Part shown: positions 17,508-27,359 of the stretch, piece by piece
How the letters are laid out: the number at the start of each line of letters is the position of its first letter
Position numbering within the stretch: position 1 is the stretch's first letter
NCBI GenBank assembly: GCA_050015675.1
Contig: JBEKAY010000006.1
Coordinates: forward strand, 1-64,000
DNA from: Fen-1298 sp050015675
GTDB lineage: Bacteria; Bacteroidota; Ignavibacteria; UBA10030
DNA: 64,000 nucleotides
Direction of reading: 5' to 3'
Notes under the pieces: model-generated
What the model saw: only the letters and a program-made list of their open reading frames with translations
Database searches by the model: none
Told to the model about the DNA's origin: nothing
Position numbers and translations under genes: made by a program

Positions 17508-19007
17508 ATGTTTGTTCAACAGGTATTACAAAATCTTACGCATTTCCTGCCGGAAACGGTATTGGCAGTCACGTTTTGCATCGCAATACTGACGGGATTG
17601 ATTTTCCGAAAAACTCCAAAAGTAGTCGGGTGGATTGCATTTATTGGCGTGATAACAGCATTGTTCTTTGTTGCCGAACAGGCTGGGACTTCGGAAGAAA
17701 TTTTCTCCGGTATGATAGCAGTCGATCCATTTGCCGTATTCTTTAAATCGCTTGCGGCTCTGTGTGCATTAATCATTTTTCTCTTCTCGATGTACTCGAC
17801 TGAAGTGCAGACAACTGTGAAGCGCATGGCGGAGTATTACGCGCTGCTTCTTTCTATGACGCTTGGAATGTTCTTGATGGCCGGCGCGATAAATTTGCTG
17901 ATGATGGTCCTGGCTATGGAATTGACAAGCTACTCATCCTACATTCTTGCGGGGTACACGAAGGAAGCATCGGATTCGAGCGAAGCGTCATTGAAGTACA
18001 TTATTTACGGAGCAGTTTCTTCCGGAGTGATGCTATACGGTGTCTCGATTCTCTTCGGCTTGTCAGGCGCAATGAATTATGCCGGGATCAACCGCGCGCT
18101 CACGTTGAGTGCTCCAAATTATTCTGCGCTGCTACTTGCGACGATATTTATTGTTGTTGGTTTCGGTTACAAGATTTCTGCCGTGCCGTTTCATTTCTGG
18201 ACACCGGATGTGTACGAAGGCGCCCCGATTACTATTACAGCGTTTCTTTCCGTTGCATCAAAGGCTGCGGGTTTTGCAATGATGATACGGTTCTTCAAAG
18301 TTATCTTCATAGATACAACGATTCTTACGCTTCCTTCCGGTGTGTGGATGTCGCTCTATAATTTTGAATGGAACAAGCTCCTTGTCATACTTTCCGTGCT
18401 CACCATGACACTTGGCAATCTCGTTGCCGTCTGGCAGGATAATCTTAAACGCTTGCTTGCTTATTCAAGCATTGCGCATGCCGGTTATATGCTGATGGGT
18501 GTAGTTCTTCTTAGTGATAGAGGCATCGCTGCTGTTCTCATTTATTTCGTTATGTATCTGTTTATGAATCTCGGTGCATTCTATGTGGTTATGCTTGTTG
18601 CGAACAAAACGGGAAGTGAAGACATCAACGCGTACAGAGGGCTTGGTTATCGATCTCCGATTATCGGTGTGTCCATGGCTGTCTTCCTTCTATCGCTTAC
18701 TGGATTGCCACCGACTGCTGGCTTTGTCGGAAAATTTTATCTTTTTGTTGCAGTCCTGGATGCAAGATGGATTTGGCTTGCGGTTGTTGGCGCTGTCAAT
18801 AGTGTCATCTCGCTTTACTACTATGCGAGAGTGCTTCGTTATATGTTTCTCCGAGACTCGGAAGATCAATCAGGACATCTCCATATTCTTCGGATAGAAG
18901 CATTGATTCTGCTCGCACTTGCTATTCCGACACTTATATTTGGGTTGTATTTTTCGCCAATCGTGGATTTAGCAAATGCCTCGGTGCAGATGTTTGGTTT
19001 GCATTAA
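17508..19007 (+). CDS. nuoN: NADH-quinone oxidoreductase subunit N
   Basis: 499 residues, last subunit of the complex I operon and third antiporter-like channel. The channel glutamate is in LAMELTSYSSYILAGY; the helix-7/8 block AVPFHFWTPDVYEGAPITITAFLSVASKAAG is intact, as is LLAYSSIAHAGYMLMG. A 27-bp spacer of heptamer-like sequence separates it from nuoM, with no Shine-Dalgarno. The downstream gene is a REC-domain regulator after 142 bp, and I see no terminator in that gap. Confidence 0.94.
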   Translation: MFVQQVLQNLTHFLPETVLAVTFCIAILTGLIFRKTPKVVGWIAFIGVITALFFVAEQAGTSEEIFSGMIAVDPFAVFFKSLAALCALIIFLFSMYSTEVQTTVKRMAEYYALLLSMTLGMFLMAGAINLLMMVLAMELTSYSSYILAGYTKEASDSSEASLKYIIYGAVSSGVMLYGVSILFGLSGAMNYAGINRALTLSAPNYSALLLATIFIVVGFGYKISAVPFHFWTPDVYEGAPITITAFLSVASKAAGFAMMIRFFKVIFIDTTILTLPSGVWMSLYNFEWNKLLVILSVLTMTLGNLVAVWQDNLKRLLAYSSIAHAGYMLMGVVLLSDRGIAAVLIYFVMYLFMNLGAFYVVMLVANKTGSEDINAYRGLGYRSPIIGVSMAVFLLSLTGLPPTAGFVGKFYLFVAVLDARWIWLAVVGAVNSVISLYYYARVLRYMFLRDSEDQSGHLHILRIEALILLALAIPTLIFGLYFSPIVDLANASVQMFGLH

Positions 19008-19149
19008 AATTGTGTACATATCTGAATAGCATTCCTTACCAATATTTTGTGATTGCCATATTTGTTTGTCAATTGAGAAATCCTTAGATTAAACACAATT
19101 TATTACCAATAATCAGCGGCTATTTCTTAATTAAAACTTAAGTGAATCC

Positions 19150-19896
19150 TTGGAACAGCAGACGCTCAATATTCTTCTTGTCGAAGATGATGAATTCTTT
19201 GCGAGCATTGTTGCCAATCAACTTCAAGATGAATATAAATACAAAGTGACAATTGCGCGCAATGGTCGTGAGGCAAAGGAACTGGTTGCTACGGGCGGCA
19301 GTAATTATTTTGATATGATCCTTACAGACTACTCCATGCCCGAAATGACGGGCATTGATCTGTTGAAATGGATTAATGAGCATCGCATGGAAACACCGGT
19401 GGTCATGTTGACAGCGGCCGGTTCGGATGTCGTTGCTGTTGAAGCGATGAAATTAGGCGCGTATGATTATGTGCGGAAGGAACAGATCGACCTCCAGCAC
19501 CTTGGTATTTTGATTAACGCAACACATGAACGGCATCAATTTCGTATTACGAAATCGTTGGAAGAAGAACGGGCACGTGAAATTGGGTTAAATAATCTCG
19601 CAACGGATAAAGTGCGCGATGTGCTCAATGCGCTCACACCAACATTAAACTCTGCTCTTGCGAACATAAATGGAGACATAGAAAACCGCGGCGAAGCGCT
19701 CTGCAAACAATTACCTTCACCCCAGCGTGAGGAGGTCCACGATCTGTTACAACAGATTCAGCGTTCGGCTGTGTTGCTGGAAACCTCCATTCGAGGATTG
19801 TTGGGGTTATACAGAATGCTTTACGCTCATTATGCCGAAGTTCAAGAGCTTGACCGATTGAAGCATGAGATAGAAGAGAAGACAAAGCCAGCCTAA
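19150..19896 (+). CDS. Response regulator with degenerate DHp-like C-terminal helices
   Basis: 248 residues. The receiver domain (about 5-125) has ED13D14, phospho-acceptor D60 in LTDYSMPEM, the TAAG threonine and the lysine in YVRKEQ. A coiled linker follows (HERHQFRITKSLEEERAREIG), then two long helices that resemble a HisKA dimerisation hairpin but contain no phosphorylatable H-box histidine and no ATPase domain. The start appears to be TTG at 19150; no in-frame ATG is better placed. It could be an adaptor or phosphate sink. A sister protein with a real H-box is encoded at 59408-60103. Confidence 0.82.
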   Translation: MEQQTLNILLVEDDEFFASIVANQLQDEYKYKVTIARNGREAKELVATGGSNYFDMILTDYSMPEMTGIDLLKWINEHRMETPVVMLTAAGSDVVAVEAMKLGAYDYVRKEQIDLQHLGILINATHERHQFRITKSLEEERAREIGLNNLATDKVRDVLNALTPTLNSALANINGDIENRGEALCKQLPSPQREEVHDLLQQIQRSAVLLETSIRGLLGLYRMLYAHYAEVQELDRLKHEIEEKTKPA

Positions 19897-19963
19897 ACGG
19901 GACGGCATTCATCAACGCGAAAGCAAAACTCCTGTTATAGAAGTTAGAAGAAAATCATTTTTG

Positions 19964-19979
19964 ATATTTCGAAATATCT
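19964..19979. promoter_or_regulatory. 16-bp perfect palindrome
   Basis: GATATTTCGAAATATC in the 259-bp gap between the REC regulator and the DUF5686 gene. The dyad could be an operator for the downstream gene. No factor can be named from the sequence. Confidence 0.35.
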
Positions 19980-20155
19980 ACCGAAGGTGGAAACCGAGAA
20001 ATTTGATTGAGATTTCTCTGCACGATTTCACTGGATTATCACAACGTGATCGAGCTTGCAAATAATACCTGAAACATTTTTTATAAAATGGACGTATGAT
20101 ACCACAATTCAGCCTACAAATGCACTTTGCAATTCATAAGTTTGGAGAAAATATT

Positions 20156-22627
20156 ATGCATTGGATATCGTATGTAAAATATATTTTACTGCTATTTCCT
20201 GCCTTAATGTTTTCTCAAACACATAATATTCGCGGATATGTATTCGATGATTCAACATATCAAGCATTGCCATTTGCAACAATACGTGTTGAAAACACTG
20301 ATATTGTAACGTCTTCAAATAAAGAAGGACGATTCATTTTAAATCTTCCTCTTGATAAAAATTCATTATTGGTTTCGTTCATAGGCTACCTCAGTATGAA
20401 TATTCATCTTTCTGGTATGGAAGATTCGTTAATACGAATCGGGTTGCATCTTGCTCCAATTCAGCTGCCAGAGTATTTCGTTGTAGCAGCCAATCAAGAA
20501 GACCCCGCTATGGCAATTATGCGCGAAGCTATTAAGCGAAAGAACAAAAATTACGAAGGATTGCGGAATTATGAAGTTACAGCGTATAGACGAAATTTTT
20601 TATATTCAGGGAACCGAATTGCTATGGTGGACGAGCAATTTGTAAAACAGATTTATAATGAAAAGGGACACATCGACAAAGATTTTATTCTTGCGACGCA
20701 TAAAACAGAAAATATAAAAAACAGATCCATTCCTTTCAGGATGAATATTTGCGCAAGATTAATATTCCTAGATGATTTTAATTTCCAAGCGGGGGGCAAG
20801 AACTATAAGGTTATTTTTCCTTTATCGGATGATGCATTTCAATATTATGATTTCAAATTGTTAAATACAAAAACTGCTGGAAAGGAAATAACGCATGTCA
20901 TTCAGGTCATCCCTCGATCATCTATAACTCCGCTATTAAATGGGAAGATTTTTATTGACGATGCAACATACGCTTTCGTTGGCGCTGACATCGAATCAAA
21001 CGAGGGGTTGATATTCCCTATGGTGAAAAATTTTGCCATGAAAATAAAACAAACTTACTGCAATTACAACGGATTCTGGATTCCGCAATATTCAGAAATT
21101 GAATTATCAGGCGCGATAAGCGCATTGGGCGGCTTGATCAGTATGGATGAGATGAAATTAGCAGAGGTCTTTTCTCTAAGTTCATGCAAGGTGAATGGAA
21201 CAATTCCAGACTCAGTAAAAAAGGCAAAGCAGTCAAAGTATGGCGGATATACGACAGATACGTTGAAAGCAGTTTCAAAATTACAGCGATATAGAAAAAC
21301 AAAACGAGTTCCCAATCCTGAATATCAACTCTTCGAACCGGCGAAGAAGCCGCCTGAACTTCAATCTGATACAATGGACTTACTGCGTCCGTTGCCATTA
21401 ACGGAGAAAGAGAAGATTGCCTTTGCAGTGTTGGATAGCACGCAAACGCTTGATAAAATGATTGCACCAAAAGGCATACTGGCTGGATTGAATTCTTCAA
21501 AACCAGACACTGCAAAAAGTTTTTTCAGTAAAGCGCTGAGTGCCGTGTGGAATGATGGAAAGTTGCACAATAATCGTGTTGAGGGAATTACGCCCGGCGC
21601 TTGGTTTGATATTGATGAAATGGAAATGGACTTTTTTTACAATGGTGAAATATCTTATTCGACTGGATTGAAATCTTTTGAATGGAAAATCGGCGGTGGT
21701 TACAATCTCGGCGATGATCATCTTGATAGAATTGATATGAATGTTTGGAGCAACATTCAACCATGGCAATTATCACCTTATATTTCCAAAACAGTTAATT
21801 CAATATTGTTTAGCATCACAGGGACGGATTATTTCAACTATTTGCGTTCAACAGGATTCAATGCAGGCATACATAAATATTTTACGGACGACATTTATGC
21901 TAAAATATATTTTAATGTTGAGAAAGAAAAGTCGGTGAGTGAAAACTCATTTGCTTCATTTTTCAGAAAAAGCCCACAAATCAATCCAGCAACTAATGAA
22001 GGAAATAATAATACTGTACAATTGCAATTTGGCTTTGATCCTTGGAGTCCGTCAATATTAGGATTACAAAATAAAACTCGTTTTTTTGTTACAGCAGAAT
22101 ATTCAAGACCTGCATTCGGGAGCGATTTTAATTATCAGAAATATTCTATTATGGGAAATATTCGGATGAATTCAATATATCCAACAATGTTTTTCGCCCC
22201 CTATTTTTATATTTCATTGGCAGGCGGAGTCATGTCAGGGGATTATGGTATCCAACATCTCCTGACACCTCCAACGGCGCTATCTTTTTATGCTCCAAGC
22301 GGAGTTTTGAAAGGTGTTCAGCAATACGAATTGGTTGGAGATAAATATATATTTGTACAAATAGAACATAACTGGCAAACTCTTCCATTTACATTATTTC
22401 ATGCAAATAAATTAGAAGAGAGCGGTATTCAAATTATTACCGGAGGTAGTATCGCTAATTCATGGAATTCATCGTTCTATTATGTGCCGCACTATAATTG
22501 GAAACCGTACTGGGAAGCGTATTTTGGATTAGCAAATCTTATGGATTTACTTCGCATTGATATTGTTCATACGTCAAAAAATATCAATCTAGTTCGAATG
22601 AGTATTTCTTCTATGATCATGAATTGA
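20156..22627 (+). CDS. DUF5686 outer-membrane protein with carboxypeptidase-like regulatory domain
   Basis: 823 residues from ATG 20156, chosen because GGAGAAAA precedes it and a signal peptide (WISYVKYILLLFPALMFSQ) begins at once; an upstream ATG at 20096 adds 20 residues. Residues about 24-110 form a CarboxypepD_reg-like beta-sandwich (IRGYVFDDSTYQALPFATI). The rest matches the DUF5686 family of the Bacteroidota: an alpha/beta segment beginning AMAIMREAIKRK, then a long C-terminal beta-barrel rich in aromatic strands, ending in an alternating hydrophobic strand NINLVRMSISSMIMN. It lacks a plug domain and TonB box, so it is not a classical SusC. Function is unknown; an outer-membrane location is likely. 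Confidence 0.85.
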   Translation: MHWISYVKYILLLFPALMFSQTHNIRGYVFDDSTYQALPFATIRVENTDIVTSSNKEGRFILNLPLDKNSLLVSFIGYLSMNIHLSGMEDSLIRIGLHLAPIQLPEYFVVAANQEDPAMAIMREAIKRKNKNYEGLRNYEVTAYRRNFLYSGNRIAMVDEQFVKQIYNEKGHIDKDFILATHKTENIKNRSIPFRMNICARLIFLDDFNFQAGGKNYKVIFPLSDDAFQYYDFKLLNTKTAGKEITHVIQVIPRSSITPLLNGKIFIDDATYAFVGADIESNEGLIFPMVKNFAMKIKQTYCNYNGFWIPQYSEIELSGAISALGGLISMDEMKLAEVFSLSSCKVNGTIPDSVKKAKQSKYGGYTTDTLKAVSKLQRYRKTKRVPNPEYQLFEPAKKPPELQSDTMDLLRPLPLTEKEKIAFAVLDSTQTLDKMIAPKGILAGLNSSKPDTAKSFFSKALSAVWNDGKLHNNRVEGITPGAWFDIDEMEMDFFYNGEISYSTGLKSFEWKIGGGYNLGDDHLDRIDMNVWSNIQPWQLSPYISKTVNSILFSITGTDYFNYLRSTGFNAGIHKYFTDDIYAKIYFNVEKEKSVSENSFASFFRKSPQINPATNEGNNNTVQLQFGFDPWSPSILGLQNKTRFFVTAEYSRPAFGSDFNYQKYSIMGNIRMNSIYPTMFFAPYFYISLAGGVMSGDYGIQHLLTPPTALSFYAPSGVLKGVQQYELVGDKYIFVQIEHNWQTLPFTLFHANKLEESGIQIITGGSIANSWNSSFYYVPHYNWKPYWEAYFGLANLMDLLRIDIVHTSKNINLVRMSISSMIMN

Positions 22628-22659
22628 AGTAAAGAATCTCTACTTAGAAACTACTTTCA

Positions 22660-22836
22660 TTCATTACCACGAGCTTCAGCTCGTGGAATAAGAAAAAAAG
22701 CGGTGCAGGTTTTAGCCGCATCTATAAAGCACTATTTCTTGCATCATATTTTTCTGCTAATGGCATTTTGTTCTGAGGCTAAAGCCGTATCTTATCCTTG
22801 CTTCATTATCCATGACGTAAACGTCGTGGCAATGAA
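22660..22836. repeat. REPIN-like pair of inverted palindromic repeats
   Basis: Two 20-bp hairpins face each other across about 120 bp: CCACGAGCTTCAGCTCGTGG at 22667-22686 (perfect 9-bp arms) and CCATGACGTAAACGTCGTGG at 22810-22829 (one G-U pair). Their outer flanks mirror each other (TTCATTACCACG on the left, CGTGGCAATGAA on the right). Two shorter GGCTAAAGCC-like palindromes lie between. This architecture matches REP doublets mobilised in trans by RAYT transposases; no transposase is present here. Confidence 0.7.
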
Positions 22837-22901
22837 AATCCCCGTTCTCAATCTCAATAAATAAAAGATACTTATTTATAAGATTCTATTCATTCGCAAT
22901 T

Positions 22902-23732
22902 CTAAAACCTACGCTGAGTATTTACAGCAAAGAATAGTTTAGCAGTTTTTTTATTGCTCCTCATCCGTTCATATATCAACCGAATACCATCTAACACTAG
23001 CGTTGGTTCTGCGTGTTGAATAATATGCGTGTGCTTTACAATAAATTCTGAGAACCCGCCTGTTGCTATCACAACTGCTTTCTTCGATTGATGTTCGTGG
23101 AGTTCTTTTTGGATTCGTTTTACCATTCCAGTCATTGCATCTATTGCCCCCCAGAGAATTCCTGTCTGTATACTGCTCAAAGTATCAACGCCGATAATTT
23201 TTTCAGGAAGATGGAGATCAGCCTTTGGTAATTTTGCTGTACGTCGATGCAAAGAAATTGCCGATGTCTCTATCCCGGGTGCAATAACACCACCGAGAAA
23301 ATCACCGTTTGACGCAACGACGTCGTACGTTGTAGCTGTTCCGAAATCAATAATAATAAGCGGTCCTCCATATTTTGAATAACCGGCAATTGCATTGCAA
23401 ATTCTATCGGCACCGAGGGATTTGGGGTTGTCGTAAAGAATTTTGATTCCTAGATCCAATTCCGTGCTTACAACCATCGGCTCTTGATGGAAATACTTTC
23501 TCGCCATTGCAACGTACACATTTGTCAGATTGGGAACAACAGACGAAATGCCGATACCATCGATCTTCTTTTTATTTGTACCAACTTCAATGAGTAATGA
23601 ATGAACCTGTGCGAAGATTTCATCCTTTGTCCTTTGCAGCGTGCTTGTCAATCGGTGGTCGGCAATGAGCTTATCTTTCTTATGTATCCCAATCACGGTA
23701 TGGGTGTTGCCAATATCAATTGACATGAACAT
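22902..23732 (-). CDS. coaX: Type III pantothenate kinase
   Basis: 276 residues. CoaX phosphorylates pantothenate as the first step of coenzyme A synthesis and belongs to the ASKHA fold. The phosphate-1 motif SIDIGNTHT is at the N-terminus, GADRICNAIAG and the phosphate-2 block IIDFGTATTYDVV are central, and GGVIAPGIETS follows. The C-terminus is about 15-20 residues longer and more basic than usual. It is downstream of birA by 27 bp on the same strand, a pairing seen in several phyla; some bacteria even fuse the two. Confidence 0.93.
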   Translation of the reverse strand: MFMSIDIGNTHTVIGIHKKDKLIADHRLTSTLQRTKDEIFAQVHSLLIEVGTNKKKIDGIGISSVVPNLTNVYVAMARKYFHQEPMVVSTELDLGIKILYDNPKSLGADRICNAIAGYSKYGGPLIIIDFGTATTYDVVASNGDFLGGVIAPGIETSAISLHRRTAKLPKADLHLPEKIIGVDTLSSIQTGILWGAIDAMTGMVKRIQKELHEHQSKKAVVIATGGFSEFIVKHTHIIQHAEPTLVLDGIRLIYERMRSNKKTAKLFFAVNTQRRF

Positions 23733-23759
23733 ATTTATTTTTCTTCCTTAGAGTATCAT

Positions 23760-24542
23760 TCATTGTTGTTCAGCAAGAGTCACATCACCAGCATGAAACA
23801 CACGCTGGTATGTTTCAGTTTCTACCACCAATCCACCGTCATCAGCAAGAGCGATTGCGATGCCGTCTATAACATCAGTGGCTTGAGTCATTGTTATCCG
23901 TTTTCCAAATATCGTAGCGCGCGTCTTCCATTCCATCAGCACCGTGTTGAAATCTCCTTTACTTACATTTGAGTAAAGCAATTCCAACGACGACATAATT
24001 TGGCAGAATACATTTCTGCGATTAAACTCTATGCCGCATTCACTGCTAAGCGACGTTGCCTTACCTTCAAGTTCATTAAAAAAGTTCTTTTGGTTCACAT
24101 TTAATCCAATACCAATAATGGCATAATCGAATTTGTTCTGCTGTGAGGTGCTTTCCATAAGGATGCCGCAGCATTTTTTTCCTTTTAACAGAATATCATT
24201 TGGCCATTTACATTCGCATTGCGTACCGGTGATTGTTTCAACAGCATTGGCAATACCAACGGCGGCAAAGAATGGAAGTAACCCAATCTTGTCAGTGCCG
24301 AATGTAGGCCGGACGATGATGGAGAACAATAAACTGCTGCCTGATTCTGCAAGCCATGTTCTTCCAAATCGTCCGCGGCCGGCAGTTTGGTGATCGGCTA
24401 TGATAACGGTGCCTTCCTCGGCACCTTCGTTTGCAAAAGTTTTAGCCAGAGCATTCGTTGAATCAATAGAGTCATAGATAAATAACTTTCGTCCAAATAC
24501 TTGTGTCGTTAGTCCGCGCTTAAGTTCTTCTTCTGAGTACAT
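23760..24542 (-). CDS. birA: Biotin--[acetyl-CoA-carboxylase] ligase
   Basis: 260 residues. The catalytic domain of BirA is complete: YDSIDSTNALAK, the biotinoyl-AMP loop AGRGRFGRTW, KWPNDILLKGKKCCGIL with the catalytic lysine, and GIGLNVN. The C-terminal domain ends DGGLVVETETYQRVFHAGDVTL. There is no N-terminal helix-turn-helix, so this is a class I ligase without repressor function. It lies 12 bp after the M28 peptidase gene and 27 bp before coaX, probably in one transcript. Confidence 0.93.
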   Translation of the reverse strand: MYSEEELKRGLTTQVFGRKLFIYDSIDSTNALAKTFANEGAEEGTVIIADHQTAGRGRFGRTWLAESGSSLLFSIIVRPTFGTDKIGLLPFFAAVGIANAVETITGTQCECKWPNDILLKGKKCCGILMESTSQQNKFDYAIIGIGLNVNQKNFFNELEGKATSLSSECGIEFNRRNVFCQIMSSLELLYSNVSKGDFNTVLMEWKTRATIFGKRITMTQATDVIDGIAIALADDGGLVVETETYQRVFHAGDVTLAEQQ

Positions 24543-24554
24543 TCGTATAGGATC

Positions 24555-26117
24555 CTATTGTTGCACGAGTATCTTCGTCAATGGATGATCCAGATTTGCG
24601 AGCCGCCATCCGAGGTCGTAAATCAATCGTCCTATTTTTGCCATTCTTTCGAAGAGAATTTTGTCCACGGTATCCGTCGGTTTGTGATAATCGCGGTGGA
24701 CGCCGTCGAAAAAGAAAACGACAGGTACGCCGTTCTTCGCGAAGTTGTAATGATCGCTTCTGTAATAGAATCTCTCCGGATCGTGATCTCCGTTGAATGT
24801 ATAATCAAGCGTGAGATGTTCTGATTCATTATTTGCTATCCGCAGCAGACTATCGAGTTCAAGACTGATTTTGTCGGAACCTATGACATATGTATAATTA
24901 GTGTCTTTATTCGCCTCGTGTATCGTATCGATTCTTCCAACCATATCCATATTCAAGTCAGCCATGGTTTTTTCTAACGGGATGATCGGGTTGCTTGTAT
25001 AATACTTAGAGCCGAATAATCCTTTCTCTTCACCCGTCAGAGTCATAAAAAGTAAACTGCGTTTTGGTTTTATTGGATTTGCTGCAAACGCTTTCGCAAG
25101 TTCCAAAATGGTAACAGTGCCGGAACCATCATCATCTGCACCGGGATAGAGAATGCCAATGCGACTTTTTCCAAGATGATCGTAATGTGCGGTAAATATG
25201 ACGACTTGCGATTTAAGATCCGGATCGTTTCCCGGCAGAAAGCCAAGCACATTTTCAGTTTGCTTTGTTTCGTGCATAACTTTCGAGATTATGGTAACGG
25301 TTGCATTGTCAACGAACACAGGAGCGAACTGTTGATCGAGAAGCGCTTCGTTTTTTAGTTGTTTCAGTGATTTGCCCGATGGCTTTAAAACTGTTTCCGC
25401 CAATTCTGATGATACAAGAAACCGGATAAATTGCTGCCGTATTTGAGTTGAACTGTCTTTCATCCGCATTGTTCCTTTATCCGAACCAAGACTGCTCATC
25501 ATCTCTTGTACTTTTTGAAACGTAGCGGGTCCTTCGATATCTGGAATCATCAATGCCGCTGCCGCTCCTGCATCGCGGCGAATCGCAAAGAGCCGCCGCA
25601 TCGTTGCCGCCTTGGACGTATCGCTGGCGAAATTTTTCTTGCCTATCAAAACGAATACAACTCGTCCGGCAAGTTTCGCTTGAGCAACGGAATCTAATTC
25701 CGTATCTGTGAATCCTACAAATACAGCAGGCCCGCTTACTACAGTATCTTTCGCTCCTTCAGAAATAAAGTCTGTTCCCCACATGAAATTCTTCTTCACT
25801 CCATCAACATCAGTTATGATCTTTGTTTCTGGATTGACATATGTAACCTCGACATTAAAATGCTGGAAGTATGTTCCATTGTCGCCGATGGCTTGGAGAT
25901 TCAGGTTTCTAAAAATACCTGCAATATAATTTGCTGCTTTCTTTTGACCGGGAAATGTAGTTTCCCGTCCTTCCAGACTATCGGAAGCGATGACGGTAAG
26001 GTTCACTTTAAGGTCTGCGGCATTGATGGATTCATAACCGGTCTTCGATACCGGATCGATGGCTTGGGCGTATACTATTACAGAGAATAATGGCAGCAGT
26101 AAAAACAACCGATGCAT
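24555..26117 (-). CDS. Secreted M28 family zinc aminopeptidase
   Basis: 520 residues from ATG 26117, which has AGGAG 7 nt upstream and begins a signal peptide (MHRLFLLLPLFSVIVYAQ); an upstream in-frame ATG at 26186 is less likely. After an N-terminal region with a PA-like insertion (residues about 120-300), the M28 catalytic domain shows the zinc ligands in order: TAHYDHLG, GADDDGSG, TGEEKGLFGSKYY with the catalytic glutamate pair, NMDMVGR, and the late YRSDHYNFAKNGVPVVFFF. It is probably a periplasmic or exported aminopeptidase acting on peptides. It heads a transcript with birA and coaX. Confidence 0.9.
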   Translation of the reverse strand: MHRLFLLLPLFSVIVYAQAIDPVSKTGYESINAADLKVNLTVIASDSLEGRETTFPGQKKAANYIAGIFRNLNLQAIGDNGTYFQHFNVEVTYVNPETKIITDVDGVKKNFMWGTDFISEGAKDTVVSGPAVFVGFTDTELDSVAQAKLAGRVVFVLIGKKNFASDTSKAATMRRLFAIRRDAGAAAALMIPDIEGPATFQKVQEMMSSLGSDKGTMRMKDSSTQIRQQFIRFLVSSELAETVLKPSGKSLKQLKNEALLDQQFAPVFVDNATVTIISKVMHETKQTENVLGFLPGNDPDLKSQVVIFTAHYDHLGKSRIGILYPGADDDGSGTVTILELAKAFAANPIKPKRSLLFMTLTGEEKGLFGSKYYTSNPIIPLEKTMADLNMDMVGRIDTIHEANKDTNYTYVIGSDKISLELDSLLRIANNESEHLTLDYTFNGDHDPERFYYRSDHYNFAKNGVPVVFFFDGVHRDYHKPTDTVDKILFERMAKIGRLIYDLGWRLANLDHPLTKILVQQ

Positions 26118-26307
26118 AAGGGCTCCTGAATAAAAGTTGATAGAAAAAGATACGCTAAAATGCGTGTGAAATGCAAGATGAACCATTGTCAGGTAGTGGG
26201 CTATTTTTACATAGTTAATTAAACGATAGATTCCCCATGTTCCTGATTATCCTGATTGTTTTGAACAATCGAGAGGAGTGACGAATCATATTTGAAATGG
26301 ATTCACA

Positions 26308-26940
26308 TTATTCTTTCACATCGGGAAGCATTTTGTATCCTAGAATAAAACAGCCAAGAGAAAGTATAACAACTCCTGCAATAGCCAAATAGATGTTGAG
26401 CATTGGGCCAATAGCATAAATGAGTGCGCCGCATAGGATCAGAACTCCTGCGCTTTTTGGAAAATCACGGCTTCTTATGAGCGTGATGCAAAAAAGGATG
26501 ACCCCTAAAAAAATGGTTATACTAGCGAGCCATCGAAATAAAATGAATTGAGGATGCTGCATTAATATTCTATCCCTGAACAATGCAATTGAGGGCTCAT
26601 AACTTACTATAATGGGATAAACAAAAATTTCCCATGTTATTTTTGTTACTTGAAAAATATACGCGAGAATAATAAATACATATCCAATAAGGCCTAGAAT
26701 ACCAGCTTGATTGTGGATTCTTGCATAAACTGCTGTAAAGCCAAAAATCATAAAAAGGGTTCCTGGAAAAGCTAATGAAGCAATCCAAATCCAATTCGGA
26801 CTTAAAATCATAAGGGATATGTCTCGAGCCCGTTCATGCACCGGCAAAAGCGTTGTCCAGCATATTGCCCAGGCAGTAAGAAATATTGAACCAAGTATTA
26901 TTGCAATTCCGCCCCATCGTTGTATTGTTGAGAATTTCAT
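26308..26940 (-). CDS. Hypothetical six-helix membrane protein
   Basis: 210 residues with about six hydrophobic helices (near 10-30, 48-70, 80-100, 130-152, 160-178 and 182-200). I do not recognise the family. There is a short charged tail PDVKE and no obvious catalytic motif. The start ATG at 26940 is reasonable though without a strong ribosome site. It lies alone, on the edge of a less gene-dense region, and does not overlap its neighbours. Confidence 0.6.
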   Translation of the reverse strand: MKFSTIQRWGGIAIILGSIFLTAWAICWTTLLPVHERARDISLMILSPNWIWIASLAFPGTLFMIFGFTAVYARIHNQAGILGLIGYVFIILAYIFQVTKITWEIFVYPIIVSYEPSIALFRDRILMQHPQFILFRWLASITIFLGVILFCITLIRSRDFPKSAGVLILCGALIYAIGPMLNIYLAIAGVVILSLGCFILGYKMLPDVKE

Positions 26941-27007
26941 ATGTTTATTCCTTCTAATTGATTTTTATCGAATGAGCGTGCTCTTTTCAAACCATCAGAC
27001 GAAACCT

Positions 27008-27349
27008 TTACGAACGAAAAATAAAATACGCCGCGCCGAGTAAACACACTCCCGCCCAGAGATAGTCCAGCTTCAAAGGCTGGTGCATATACAGAACAGC
27101 GAATGGGACAAAAACCGAGAGCGTGATAATCTCCTGCAGAATTTTCAACTGACCAAGGCTCAGCGTTGTGTATCCGATTCGATTTGCCGGCACTTGCAGC
27201 AAGTACTCGAACAGTGCAATTCCCCAGCTTGCCAGCGCCGCAATATACCATACTCGATTGTTTAGGTTTCGCAAGTGTGCATACCAGGCAAATGTCATGA
27301 AGACATTCGAGCAAATCAGAAGAAGAGAGGTTTGAACGATAACAGGCAT
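27008..27349 (-). CDS. DUF486 family small membrane protein
   Basis: 113 residues from ATG 27349, which has AAGGAG at the right distance. Four helices span the protein. The sequence FMTFAWYAHLRNLN, ALFEYLLQVPANRIGY and the C-terminal LDYLWAGVCLLGAAYFIFRS match the DUF486 group, a four-helix relative of the small drug/metabolite transporters. Substrate is unknown. It follows a rarD-like transporter by 10 bp, so both belong to one transcript of DMT-superfamily proteins. Confidence 0.85.
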   Translation of the reverse strand: MPVIVQTSLLLICSNVFMTFAWYAHLRNLNNRVWYIAALASWGIALFEYLLQVPANRIGYTTLSLGQLKILQEIITLSVFVPFAVLYMHQPLKLDYLWAGVCLLGAAYFIFRS

Positions 27350-27359
27350 GATTACTCCT

